From assembly GCA_947623455.1 (NCBI GenBank), contig OX392532.1, positions 3,410,001-3,474,000 of the forward strand: a stretch of DNA of 64,000 nucleotides, in the 5' to 3' direction. Position 1 is the stretch's first letter; the number at the start of each line of letters is the position of its first letter. Below are positions 14,601-29,600 of the stretch, one piece after another. The translations under genes and the position numbers were made by a program. Below the pieces are notes generated by a model. The model did not search any database. It saw nothing but the letters and a program-made list of their open reading frames with translations, and was not told the origin of the DNA. The stretch is from Mimachlamys varia (lineage: Eukaryota > Mollusca > Bivalvia > Pectinida > Pectinidae).

Positions 14601-17600
14601 ACTCCAGTGATCTGGGCTGCAAATTCAAAACAGTTCACTTTTGTAACCTGATACAATTTATTTCATACACCTGATTAAGTGTCAAATGTTAAACAGGGAC
14701 ATTTCTTTAAAATTTAAAATTGTGAAAAATGTGGAGGGGGGACTGAACAAGAGGTTGGGTAACTTGACTGTTAATATACTTTCCTCATAAAATATTTAAA
14801 ACCTATTCAATAGTGTGAGTACTGCAGTCTTACTTTTATCATTAAATATGTCCGACCTATACAATAGTTTGAGTACTGCAGTCTGACTTTTATCATTAAA
14901 TATGTCCGACCTATACAATAATGTGAGTACTGCAGTCTTACTTTTATCATTAAATATGTCTGACCTATACAATAGTTTGAGTACTGCAGTCTTACTTTTA
15001 TCATTAAATATGTCTGACCTATACAATAGTGTGAGTACTGCAGTCTTACTTTTATCATTAAATATGTCCGACCTATACAATAGTCTGAGTACTGCAGTCT
15101 TACTTTTATCATTAAATATATCTGACCTATATAATAGTGGAGTACTGCAGTCTTACTTTTATCATTAAATATGACTGACCTATACAATAGTCTGAGTACT
15201 GCAGTCTTACTTTTATCATTAAATATGTCCGACCTATACAATAGTGTGAGTACTGCAGTCTTACTTTTATCATTAAATATGACTGACCTATACAATAGTC
15301 TGAGTACTGCAGTCTTACTTTTATCATTAAATATATCTGACCTATATAATAGTGGAGTACTGCAGTCTTACTTTTATCATTAAATATGACTGACCTATAC
15401 AATAGTCTGAGTACTGCAGTCTTACTTTTATCATTAAATATGTCCGACCTATACAATAGTCTGAGTACTGCAGTCTTACTTTTATCATTAAATATGTCCG
15501 ACCTATACAATAGTCTGAGTACTGCAGTCTTACTTTTATCATTAAATATGTTCAACCTATACAATAGTGTGAGTACTGTAGTGTCTTACTTTTATCATTA
15601 AATATGTCCGACCTATACAATAGTCTGAGTACTGCAGTCTTACTTTTATCATTAAATATGTCCGACCTATACAATAGTCCGACCTATACAATAGTCTGAC
15701 CTATACAATAGTCTGAGTACTGCAGTCTTACTTTTATCATTAAATATGTCCGACCTATACAATAGTGTGAGTACTGTAGTCTTACTTTTATCATTAAATA
15801 TGTTCAACCTATACAATAGTGTGAGTACTGTAGTCTTACTTTTATCATTAAATATGTCTGACCTATACAATAGTCTGAGTACTGCAGTGTCTTACTTTTA
15901 TCATTAAATATGTCCGACCTATACAATAGTGTGAGTACTGTAGTCTTACTTTTATCATTAAATATGTTCAACCTATACAATAGTGTGAGTACTGTAGTCT
16001 TACTTTTATCATTAAATATGTCTGACCTATACAATAATGTGAGTACTGCAGTCTCACTTTTATCATTAAATATGTCCGACCTATACAATAGTCTGAGTAC
16101 TGCAGTGTCTGACTTTTATCATTAAATATGTCCGACCTATACAATAGTCTGAGTACTGCAGTGTCTTACTTTTATCATTAAATATGTCCGACCTATACAA
16201 TAGTCTGAGTACTGCAGTCTCACTTTTATCATTAAATATGTCCGACCTATACAATAGTGTGAGTACTGCAGTGTCTTACTTTTATCATTAAATATGTCCG
16301 ACCTATATAATAGTGAAGTACTGCAGTCTTACTTTTATCATTAAATATGTCCGACCTATACAATGGTGTGAGTACTGCAGTGTCTTACTTTTATCATTAA
16401 ATATGTCCGACCTATACAATAGTGTGAGTACTGTAGTCTTACTTTTATCATTAAATATGTCTGACCTATACAATAGTGTGAGTACTGCAGTCTTACTTTT
16501 ATCATTAAATATGTCTGACCTATACAATAGTGTCAGTACTGCAGTCTTACTTTTAACATTAAATATGTCCGACCTATACAATAGTGTGAGTACTGTAGTC
16601 TTACTTTTATCATTAAATATGTCCGACCTATACAATAGTCTGACCTATACAATAGTGTGAGTACTGCAGTCTTACTTTTATCATTAAATATGTCCGACCT
16701 ATACAATAGTCTGAGTACTGCAGTCTCACTTTTATCATTAAATATGTCCGACCTATACAATAGTGTGAGTACTGCAGTCTCACTTTTATCATTAAATATG
16801 TCCGACCTATACAATAGTGTGAGTACTGCAGTCTCACTTTTATCATTAAATATGTCCGACCTATACAATAGTCTGAGTACTGCAGTCTCACTTTTATCAT
16901 TAAATATGTCTGACCTATACAATAGTCTGAGTACTGCAGTGTCTTACTTTTCCTTGAGGAGTTTCTTGTACTCTCTGTTAACTTGTGGCCACCGCTCTAG
17001 CTTTGTGTACAGGTCTGCTGTTTTGTTTTCTCGGAAGTTGAACTCACTTGTAAGTTTTGCTGATAAGGCAAGAACAAAATTGTTCATAACATTCATTATC
17101 CTCATCATGCTATTCTAATTTTTGTTACTTTTCTGTTATAGAGCAAGACATGATGCCAGAAAAGTTTCAACAATTTGTTTGTCGTTGAAATCCTAAAGAT
17201 TATGAAGATGTCATTTTGTTAACCAAAGTCAACAGACATGCTAGATTATGTCATACAGCGTATCAGTGAAATGTTTGGATAGAAATTTACATATAGTTTT
17301 AATTTACATCAGCTGTAAAGTTGACTTAAATCAGAATTTAAAAATATTTTTTTCAGCCTTCATAATCACACAACAAGATATAGTTGCATTATTTTTCATT
17401 TCTCACCTCCTAGTGGCCCCTCGACCACTTTTAAAGCATCTTCCCACTTCTCCAGGAGTTCTAGTATGATGAGGTAGATCTGTACCTCTGAAAGACGGAA
17501 TTTACACATTGAGCATTAAACAGAAAATTACTAAACTCATCACTCATCACAATTTACACTTCATAACACAGAAAATTACTAAACCCAACACTTTTTACAC

Positions 17601-20600
17601 TTCATCAAACAGAAAATTACTAAACCCAACACTATTTACACTTCATAAAACAGAAAATTACTAAACTCACCACTATTTACACTTCATCAAACAGAAAATT
17701 AATTAACCCAACACTATTTACACTTCATCAAACAGAAAATTACTAAACACACACCTATTTACACTTCATCAAACAGAAAATTACTAAACCCACCACTATT
17801 TACACATCATCAAACAGAAAATTACTAAACTCACCACTATTTACACATCATCAAACAGAAAATTACTAAACTCACCACTATTTACACTTCATCAAACAGA
17901 AAATTACTTAACTCACCACTATTTACACTTCATACAACAGAAAATTACTAAACTCACCACTATTTACACTTCATAAAACAGAAAATTACTTAACCCAACA
18001 CTATTTACACTTCATCAAACAGAAAATTACTAAACCCAACACTATTTACACTTCATAAAACAGAAAATTACTAAACCCACCACTATTTACACTTCATAAA
18101 ACAGAAAATTACTAAACCCAACACTATTTACACTCAATCAAACAAAAAATTACTAAACCCACCACTATTTACACTTCATCAAACAGAAAATTACTTAACT
18201 CACCACTATTTACACTTCATCAAACAGAAAATTACTAAACTCAACATAACACCATTCCCGTACATCTGCAGTGAAACCATGTTAGGAATTTAGGAAATTA
18301 GAGAAAAATAGACTCAATATGCATGTTTCTAGTACATTTTATATACCAATTTTTTAATGTATTTCATAGATTCTGATTTTCTTCACTCATGATTTTATTA
18401 CTTTGCCAAAGTGTCCACACACGAGATGTGTCTGTACAGAATGGTTATGTAATGTTAATACCTGCTTCTGCAGTTATCTTCTCCTCGTCAATATATTTTT
18501 TTGTCATTCGCTCAGCAAGAGGCAGGAACATGCCCTTGGCTAACTTCTCATCTTGATGACCCTTCAAATTATAATGCATTGAATGACAATTTGTATCAGT
18601 GAAACACAAGCCTTTTAAATCAAACACCTCCTTATAGTTATGTTAGGTGTCAAAAAGGCTTTCAACATATCAATGTATGTGTGATATATACATTGAAGGG
18701 AATATTGTTGGACTCGCAATATAGAAAGGTATGGGTTTGCCATTTCTGAATAATACTGGACTTCAATAAGAAAGTTTAACCTAGTATAGCCTTAAACCAA
18801 AATGAAGAAAATCTTGACATTAACTGATACCAGCACAATGACTAATTACAAGACTAACAGAATGTTTGTTACAGCCACTGCAATATTCCTTTGATTTCAC
18901 ATGTATCTAAAACGTAACAATTTTATGCAACTCGACTCCATTTAAATCTCCCATCTATCATGGCTTCCCCATAAGGTGGCGTGAATGTACCTGCATCACA
19001 ATACTCATCACAGCCCAGAAGTAGTAAGGGTTTTTCTGAGGCTGTAGTCTGTGTAGTGTCATAGCGGTCTGCTGCTGCTTTTTGTAGTCTCCAAGCCGCA
19101 CATAAGCCATGAACAGCGAAGACAAAATGTCCTCATTGTCGGGCCGATTCTTGTGAGCATTTTCATAAAGATCTGCAATTAGATCCACTGGAAAAAAAAT
19201 AAACACATCACCATCAATCATATGAGGACTGAAAATAGTGTTTGTATCTAGTGTTAAAATATCTGATTAAAATTGTATCTAGTGTTAAAATATCTGATTA
19301 AAATACAGATCCTACACATGATAGTAATAGTGAGGATCTGTATTTTAATCAGATTGAGTTTTAAAGAGTATTATTTGATTTGGTTTAGTTGTGGTTTACA
19401 TCCTATTTACAGTCATGCGGCCACTTAAGCCATGCAAGGATTTTGAGGTGGAAGAAAGCTGGCAGTTCCAGGAGAGAATCCGCCGACCTAAATGGCTAGT
19501 ATCTGGTAACTACTCCATGTTAGACCCAAACACACAACCCAGATGTGGAGGGCTAGTGGCAGCAGAATGTCAGACACTTTGACTACTAGAATATGGAAAA
19601 TAATTCTACATTTGACCTTGATCTCTGACCCAGTAACCTTGATATATGGTCAGTTGACTCCTTGATTAATTCTGACCAACTCTGCTAAAATAGTTTAAGC
19701 AATGAATGGTTTAGCAAATGTTTTTATTGGTCCTATTGGTACACTGGTGACAAACTTAATAATTAAAGCCAGGACCATAACATTTGTTAAAACATTCATC
19801 ATATTTACATTTCTGGTTTTTATTGAGTAATTATGCTTTATTCAGTTATTTCGAACAGTTTTTAAACTACAAATCAAGTGCTGACAATACCGTACAATAG
19901 AGATTGTTGACTTTATCATTTATGTCAGTTAACGTTGTTATAGCAGGGATTCCCTAGGACCCCTAAATTTCATAAATTCAAAGAGTCCTAGGACTCGAAT
20001 CAATCATACTATTGAGTAAAACGTCATAAATTTTGGGAGTCCTTTGGCAATTTAAAGTGTCAAAATGCAGATGTTTGCAAGTCAGAGAAACCCCTGGTTA
20101 TAGCCTCTTAATAACATTTGCCGTTACAAAGCATTACAATGGAAGGATGCAGAGCATATGTGTATTAAATATAATGTCATAACAAAATGTTCATCTGTGA
20201 AAAGCTACAAATCTTGACTGTAATCTTTAAACCAAACGACTTGACCTTTGACTTAAGAGGGTATTTTTGGAAAATGAAAATCTTTACCAAATTTCATATA
20301 AATGGGTAAATAAATACTTAAAGTTACCAAACAGGAATTGAATATGTGAATATGAGGTTTGCGTCCCAATATTTGTCATGGAGACACCTGACACACAAAA
20401 TTTGGCAATTGAAGCGGAAAATGTATGCGAGATAAGTTAATTAGCAGAAAGGGGCATATCTCCGTTTAGAGAGATAAAAAATGCCCAAATATTTACAAGA
20501 ACCGAATATATTCCAGAAGAGGAAAAATTTATGGCATTCCTCTTTTTGACGTGTGTTCTCAGTAATTCACTCATGTATGATCACAAAAATGCTGATGCAT

Positions 20601-23600
20601 AAAGCCATTTAATCACACAATGATCAATTGATACAATGGTATTTTCTGATATATCCTTTTGATTTCAAAAATAAAACACTGTTTGTTGGAATTTCTTGCT
20701 GATTTTTGGGATCGATCCCGAACATTTATACAAAAACTGTGCTACTAAAAGAATATGATTTTCGGGATCGATCCCAAAAATTTGCAAGAAGTCCTTTCTT
20801 GGGATCGATCTCGAAAATTATTCTGAAAAAAACTGTGCTACAATAAGAATATGATTTTCGGGATCGATCCCAAAAATAAGGAAGAAGTGCTTTTTTGGGA
20901 TCGATCCCGAAAATGATTCTGAAAAAAAAAACTGTGCAACAAGAATATGATTTTCGGGATCGATCCCAAAAATAAGCAAAAAGTCTGTTTACGGGATTGA
21001 TCCCAAATATCTGAAAAAAACTGTGGTACAGTGAAATGTGATTTTTGGGATCGTTCCCGAAAATTTTATTTCCTTAAAGGATTTGTGCAACAAAAAGTGA
21101 AAATTTTATGTTTGGTAAAAGTCATGTTTTAAAACCATATTCAAACACCCAATCTTTGCTTGCAAGCGTGGTCTGGTTACTTTGTGTAGACACAATTATA
21201 GGTCATTTTCGCCGACCTCTAAATTATGCATATACGTACAATATACTTTTTAAAACGAAAGTCCATGCATACTTTTAATTTGTATTGGCAAAAATGGTGT
21301 TTTGTGGGGCATTTGAATGCTAATTTCGTTCGTCATCCCGAAGAATATAGTAGTCAAGAGATGGACACCCTGTCGAAACATTACAAATCATGGGCGTGCC
21401 ATTTACAAGGGATTAGTGATCTAACACAAACGTGACACTAATTAGTTGATTGGTCAGTGAATTCACCTCGATAAGACAGGTGGATGGTAACATTTTACCT
21501 TTATACTGCTACATATATACTGACATCAGTCAGGACTACGAAACCTGTACCAGAGTCATAAAAACGATACATATGTACAATGTACACCAGGCAACCAAAT
21601 TTATATGTATACCAATTTGACGAAAATAACAAGAATTAATGTTTATCTCCAAATTATTTTCGCATTTTACAGTACTTGTAGAACATGTATGTAATCGGGG
21701 CCTAATTTTTACTTGTTCTGTGAATACGAAAAGAAGATGGAATGTAAATCCAACATTATTTTAATTTATTAAGTGTTCATTTGTATCACGGAATTGGATT
21801 GGATTAGATTTTGCTATCTAGGTCCTTGGTTGTATGTTTATATGTGGGTTATAGAAAGCAAATAACCGAATTATAACTTTTAAGGAATTCTTTTATTTAT
21901 TTATTTTTTGGTGGGGAGGGGGGGGGGGGGCGGGGGGGGGGGGCGATCGGAACGTTCTGATTGGTACTGATAAAAATATGATGTGAACCTTTGGATATGC
22001 ACTTATTCAATATAAAACTGTGTTCAGATTTTGTTTTATGACCCCATCATTGTTAATAGTACATATTGCTAATCATTATACTACTACATATGTACATGCA
22101 AAAATTGAATGATATTTAGCTGAGAATGAAAAAAAAATCCAAAAATATCATTTATAGGGTGATGGGGTAGCACAGTGGTTTGTGGGTTGGATTCTCTGAT
22201 CGGACATGAAAGGGTATGGGGTAACCTGCTGGATCCATAGGTTTTCTCAATGAACTTCGCTGTCCTTCCACTATAAAGAGCCCTTGTGGCTTGTGCTAAT
22301 ATCTGAGCCAACAAGAGTGGTCTAAGTAAGGTAACCTCTTTATAATTGTTGTGAAAAAATATAGTTTACATTTCACAAATTTTACAAAAAAATCATTTTA
22401 TTGAATAAACTAATATAGTAAATTTTGCCCCTTCCCCACTAGGGAATGTGAATTACAGAGGACATGATCGAAATTCACAATTTTGATAAAACACCTTAAA
22501 ACCAATCGACCTATGAAGATGATTTGATTCCAGCACATCATCTGGGTCAAAAGAAGGTTGTTGAGATTTTAAACAATTTAACCAATTTGAGTCCCTCCTC
22601 TCATCTACATTAATTGGGGGAAATGTCTCCTTGTTGTACATGGTAATTGTGAGCTCACAGATATCAGACAATATCAGACCCTGAGTATAACTACTGTCAT
22701 TTGCCTCTGAGGGTACCCTGAATATTACAAACAGTCAAACACAGTAGCTAACTGAGGCTGTTTCTATTGCTGCCAACCTGCACATTATAACTCCCCCTCC
22801 TTAAGATTTGTCCTAGCCACTTATATGATATGTTCAAAAGACAAATATCTTAAAAGTTAGTGTCTGGCATATAACTTCTCCACTATTTAATGAATATGTT
22901 TATATATATATTTTGTACCTTTAATTATCCTCCTTTATCTGCCATATATATACATACCTAGCTGGCAACACTACTAAGCAAACTCCTATAAATACAGATT
23001 AAATGTCATTGTAAGCTTCATTTCATTTTCGTTTCATTTTTTTCACTAATGTCACTGTTATTTAAAAATCCTATAATCCTTTTGAATAATGATTCCTACA
23101 TGTCATTTACTGTGAAATCATAACTTGTAGTAGTGTATTAACTATAATAAATCACTAATATCTGTATAATTATGAAGCTAACAATGCTTCAGACCTAGGT
23201 GTTCTCTAGATCAGTATAAGAGCTGCTATTGTTTGCATGTAGGCCTGGATACATATGAGGATTTACATTATGAAGGGGTGCAATCTTGGTGAAAATGTAT
23301 GGGGTGGGAAATAATGAGATTGTGGGACAGCTAGAGAGTCTGCTGGGATTAAGGTTAAATTTGATCAGATAGGAGTGTCTGCGCTGACCGGCTGCATAAA
23401 TATGAGAATGGCTAGAGAGTGTTATTTAAAAGATAAAGAGTGAAAAGTGGCCAATAATTACCTAAATACAGAGTCTGGATACAATATGTGCTACATTGTA
23501 TATCAAAATGGGGACATGTGACACAAACCTTGGTGTTGTGGTCATGTATACATGGGCAAAGATGTAATAGCAACAAAGCGTTGGGAGATCATAAAAGAAA

Positions 23601-26600
23601 TTATTTAAATGATCAGGGTGATCGACCACTTTTTCAAGAAAACAATTAAAAACATGAAAGTTTATCAAGCACAACATACAAGACAGAGCACAAGAAAGCC
23701 AAGGGAAACCTAACAATTTGTAACAGGATACGAAAAAAACACAGTTATAGCATGTTCCATTCAGCGGAATGTTTCGGTTGTTCCAAGTTGGATCCAATAT
23801 GGCTGTAAAAGGTTTTCGTTTCAGATGTTCAATAAATTGTAAATAGACATAACTGTAACCAGTTACACTGCATTTCATTAGTAAAATACATCATTACGGA
23901 CTCCTGGTGGCATCATAGTGTGAAAAACTTGTAAATAAAAACATTTACTCGCATCGTTTTGCAGATTATATGACAGAACCGTTTTGGTTATTTCTGGAAA
24001 TGTCATTTCTTTTTCCATTATTAGATTTTTCCAAGTTAGGACATCTGAAACGTTCCGATTAAAGTAATACACTATTAGACTTGGGTTCGAACACAGGACC
24101 TTCGGAACTGTAGACGGATGCTCAACCAATTGAGCTATCTTGTCGCTGACGATCAACCCAGTCTAGATCAGCTACATATTTATAAGAATTTGGAGGATGA
24201 TACATCAAGTATTTCTCAAGAAATAGTGATAACGATCATTTGTCAAAATCTAAGATGGCCACCTGTCGGCCATTTTGTTTTATGATCCTTCCCATAATCA
24301 AAAGGGTACAGCTAAGAGGAATCTCTCAGTAAAATTTGAGAATAAAAATTCTTGAAAGAGCGGGAAGAAACTTTCATTGTCGAAATTTAAGATTACCGCT
24401 GGTCAGCCAATTGTTTTTATTCTGATACAGGGACAAAGAGGCAATCTACTGATGAAACTTGAAAAAAAAAATCCATAAAATTCGACCTTTTCATGAAATA
24501 GAAATAACTTACTTTCATTGTCAAAATCCCAGGTTGCCACCTGTCAGCCATTTTTTTTTATCATTCCCTAAATCAAAAGATGACTAGAATAAGAAATTAT
24601 ACAAAAAATTGCTTGGACTGACCATGATGGACAGAGGGCAATTTGATATGCCAATGATGATGGTGGGCTGAAATGCAGGAATTCATCAATTGTTTGGAAA
24701 CGTTTTCATGTCAATAAATAATTACAACTCATGCTACTTGAGTTTGCTATCTACAAAGTAAACAGATAATCATATTTTATTTCATTTTACCTCATGTGGA
24801 AAATGGGAACACAGCTGTGACATGTACACGTGTACCCGTTATACTCACTAGGTGTGGTGTCTGTTCCTAAGTAATTCCTTCCATGGCTTGATCAAAATAG
24901 TTGGTAGTCTCTCGCAGTTTGACAGTGGGTAATGATCATATTGAAGCACAAAATTTCCTTACATTGATAAAAAATACAAAATTACCCACTTCTAAAATCT
25001 GTGCTATGTACATTGCCTCTTCTTCAAGGCTATATACTCTAGTTCACATAGAAGACATGACATTAAGCTTATCAGCTTCTTGAGACGGGATAGAATATCA
25101 CTGATAAAACTTTATACACTGTACCATACGAAATTGATAAATAAACAAGAGGGATGGTTTCACTGCTGACCACCACATGCCCCCCTCCTCTTGTGTTTTG
25201 CAGAACCATCAGCTTATAGATATTATCAGTGTCTGGACTCACAAGCCCTTTGTAAACTATAGGATTTTAGGTCTGGAGATAAATTATTATGGCCCTATAA
25301 TCTGGTTGTATATGATGGCAATTTTTCTAATTTTGTCATGCACTGTACATGTCAAACAATGACGTTCAATGTTCTAAAGGCATATTACTTACGAAGTGTT
25401 ACCCTCAAAGTCTCTTGGATACAAATTACAAAACTCAAAATGTTGTGTTAAAGGACGACCTAGTTTAAAATCCCACCGGACAGCAATAAAGGAGGGGGAG
25501 GAGGGAGGCAGGGCTTATCTACAGCATGGGTTGCTAGGGCCACATACTTACCACACATTAATAATAGGAGGGTGTAAATATTTGATATGAAAACTCTGCA
25601 AAAAACATTCGCCATTATGAATGGGGTAAAATTAAAGTTAATATCTCCTTTGATCTCTCAGAATGACTCTACTAAACTTATGATAAGGTGCTGTTGTATT
25701 AGTCCTCAAGGGTTAACATATATAGACGTGTACATACCTCAAGGCCTGATCTGGGACTGACTTATAATATGGGTGAAGTCTAATATCATTTCACATCGTT
25801 ATCAGGTGACAAATTGGTAGGATATACAGCTCAGCATCACCCCAACAGGTACGATAAAGGCCGAGATTCAGTGCAATTTGAGTATCTTGGTGTTATCTGG
25901 ACCATTGACAGTATCAATTAATTTTGTCCAGGCAGAGCTACACCGCTAGCTCCCTAAGGTCTAGTTTACACTGAAGGGGAAACACACACATGTGCCTGCA
26001 GTGCTCTACAGTGTAGTGTGGGGACAAGCTATAAGCCATGAATGTGTTTGTTTACAAATACCTCTGTCTTGCTACACAGGTAGATTTGAACGCAAGAAAC
26101 TAAATAAATTGCATTGTTTGAAGTAATCAAATTTTAAGATTTAAATGAAGAATTGATGAAAATATAAGACAAAGTTATTTATATAATTCATACCAAATGT
26201 GGTTTACACAATTTATAATCAGTATCACTGACACATTAATTACTGTACATTAATTCCTTCCATACTATAAATATTCCAAGCATTTTGCATCAGAAAAATT
26301 GTATCACAATTGGAAATTATAATTTGAAATATATATAAAAATAAAAATGTTTTTTGGGCATATCATAGTATAATTTGTAAATCAAAAATACAATCTGTCC
26401 AACCCAGATGTCAACAGGACCGATCTTTGTGGTGGTCTGTAGTTTGCTCATGGTACGCAAATTTCAATATTTGAAATATAAACGTTTCCATAAAAGTATA
26501 CACCAATAAAACGATTTATACATAACAATTAATTATTTACAACAAAGAAATAAAGGATAGTTATGACGAGTTGTTATAGTGGATTTAGCTGCTTCACATT

Positions 26601-29600
26601 CTCGAAAACATTAAAATAATGAAGGTCTAAGAAATGTTCAATTTCTTTCCAACGAAATATTCAATTTGATGGTCGTTTGCCTAGTGCAATTTGGGATAAG
26701 AATAAACAGGTTGTTTTTAGAAAGAATCATAATAAGAATTAGACAATGGTTTTGTCCAGTTAAACAACAATACCAATCACTGGAATAAATTTCCCAATAC
26801 ACATTTGTATGTCTCCACAAGATTTTTAAAATTTGAAGTCGAAATCACAAGAATAATTCTACAGTCTCAATATTTATTTCAAATGTAACTGTATAATCAA
26901 AAGCTTATGAAAAAAAAATACATAGATTAAAAATGTATCATTTCAAAGTGAAAATTCTCACACTGTAGAAGCGTCAAAATACTGTTACTGCGACACTTTT
27001 GCACAGCACTAGTGACTTGGTATATCTAGTTAGTCACTGTCACTATCGTAGCTATCGGCACTATTGTCAACCATATTTCCTCCTCCTCGTCCTCATCACT
27101 AGCATTATTTCCAGGCTGGTCATTTTCGACTCGCAGGAAGTCAAGCATATGAACCCAAATATCAACCACAAAGTTGTAGGTTTTAGAAACATATGGTTTT
27201 TTGCCTGTTCAACGTCTATTGTGCTGAACACACACATTTCTGTTAATAGACGTATGTCCTCTTCCCACATGTTCATTCCAGTCTAAGACAGCGAGATCAA
27301 TTCTCAACTGGTACATGATATTCTTATAATGAATCCTCTTATCCAGGTAGATGAGGCAGGTATTGTTGAAGCTTTCAATATAATATGTGTCCTTCGACAT
27401 CATGTAATCTTCTGCGTTTTTGTAAACTGTCAGGTCATGCAGAGTTTTTTGGAGAAGGTTGACAGCAACCTGATCAGTGATGACAGTTGACGAAGGTACA
27501 TGATCCTGTCGTCTACAGTTGGAGTTCACATCACAGTGATCGTGCACGTTTTGAAAATGAAAGATGCAAACATCGATCAGCTCTCGCATCCTCTGAGCAT
27601 TCTGCTCACAATTTTTAATGGACCAGTAAACATGGTTCCTAATTTCTGCCCCTTGTCTCTCAACTGTGGGTGCCATGTTGTTCCCATAGACCTCTTCATA
27701 CCTTTTCCAATTTTGGTCATCACCTTTGGCTTGGCTGCATGCCATCGTTCATTTGTATTGGTTGTATTTGGACGTTCTTTCACAATCTTATTCACCGCCT
27801 AGTTACGATCATGTGCATGATTCCTTACATGTATCCCACACTCGTCAAAACTCTCATACATCCGAGTACATCCAACTTGCTTATGTTTCTGGGAACATCT
27901 TTCGTCTGCTTTTGTCTGAATGTCAACAAATTTGTGTGTTTTTTGGCCGAGTGCAACGTGGTCCGTATGGTAGGAATTCTTCCTACAAGCATGACGGGCA
28001 TCAGTCATTATGGATATGCCCTCCTCCTCAATTTCATTTTTCTCTTCATTTTTTGCCATATTCACTGATGTTTTTTCTCAGCAAATTAACTATAGTTCCC
28101 ATACTCTGAAGCTCATTTGCACGAAAGTGTTGACTGGTCAATCCACATTTGGCAAATTTACTGAATTTTTCATACTGTAATGGCATCATTCCACTACATA
28201 GGTAAGCCATCACTATTTTGTGGTTGACAACTAAATTGCCATTGACAGATTCCGATGATGTCCATCGCAGGTTATGTCCCTGAGAGCAAGAATAGTCAAC
28301 ATGGATAAAATGTCCACTCCTTGAAATGTCCTTCACTCTAAATTGGTACATACACTGTCTTGCATGGTCCTCGATTTTCCCAGGAAAGTCAACAGCTGAT
28401 TGAATATTTCAAATAAACAATTCATCATCAAAATTGTCTCCAACTTTGTCGGGCATCACAATATGTTCTTGATTTGCAGTTTGTTGTTGTTGGATCTCCG
28501 GGAATGAGATTGATTAGACAGATTCCTTGAAAGGAAATGATCTAGCACTCTATCGAAAATAAAAGCAAGATTTGCTTTCTTTCCAACCAATTCTTTTACA
28601 GCAGCCAATTTTGTTTCAAACTAAAGCTTCAAATTGTCGTTCTGTATTAAATGCAGCTCAATAGTCTTCCTACAGGTATTGTAAGCATATTCCTTGAAAG
28701 ACCCATCACTAAGACGCTTTCTCACTTTTTTTCCACTGAAGGTATTCGTTATTTCACTTAGAGCCATTTTGAATTTAGTTTAATCAAACTGATGTAATTT
28801 TCAAATTTGAAACTGCCGGCTAGATAAAAGAGCCTCACTGATTGGCTATCTGTGTAACACACACGTGCATGTATGTGACCTGTATCAAGTTCAAGTGTCA
28901 TATACACCTTCCCTGTGGACAGGCATGGCTACATACACTATCAAACATTCCCTCACCGAAGAGCAAGAAATTGCAATAAAACAACTCTACCAAGAAAATG
29001 GATGGACATACACAAGAACAGGTATGTATTTATATATTTTATGAATGTGATAAAATTATTGTGTTATTGTTTCCATTACTAAAATCAAGAAAAGATAATT
29101 GAATAAAAGTGTCAATGTTACATGTGCCATCAATGAATCATGTATTTTACAAGTAGCAAAATATTTAGAGTACTGTGCACCTATGCGTGTTAGGTGTTAT
29201 ATATCTCTGATCATGATAGAGTATAACTTATAAGGTGTCATATTGTTTTGGGTTTCAGAGGTGATATCAAAGAAAAAAAAAGGTTGGACATGAAATGTGG
29301 TCCTGACACATCTGCACCACATCAATCAGGGAGTTCAACTATATCAGCGGACACATCTGCACTACAGCAAGATGGTAGTCCGTCTGTGTCTAAATTACAA
29401 GATTCTGATTGTCCCCATTGTTTCCAGACTCCATGTGTGACGTCACATAACCACCAATGGTTGGGAAATGGACAAGCGCCATGTCTTGAGAACATTCCCA
29501 AGCACACAGCACTGTCACAGTGTCATCAGAAAAGATAGATATTCTAAATACTGGAAAGTGATAAGCAATCTTGGAGGATGGAATGATCCTAGATATGTTT

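Noticed and set aside
14817..16950. CRISPR-like regular repeats (also the 50-, 58- and 83-bp arrays)
   Set aside because: The arrays are contiguous tandem repeats without unique spacers, in an animal genome.
14796..17118. Many overlapping ORFs on both strands (repeating RSDIFNDKSKTAVL-like and NMSDLYNSVSTAVL-like text)
   Set aside because: They arise because the 54-bp repeat is divisible by three and lacks stops in several frames. The strand and intron context show it is the intron 7 array.
17495..18245. Eighth donor-copying array (intron 5)
   Set aside because: Although some units contain GGTGAGT on the minus strand, the array is far from the exon 5 donor and contains no exon sequence.
22453..22671. 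Minus-strand ORF of 72 residues
   Set aside because: No domain, no splice signals consistent with an exon, and composition like the surrounding intron.
27500..28109. Plus-strand ORFs of 100-132 residues
   Set aside because: They lie antisense to the transposase pseudogene and show no recognisable domain.
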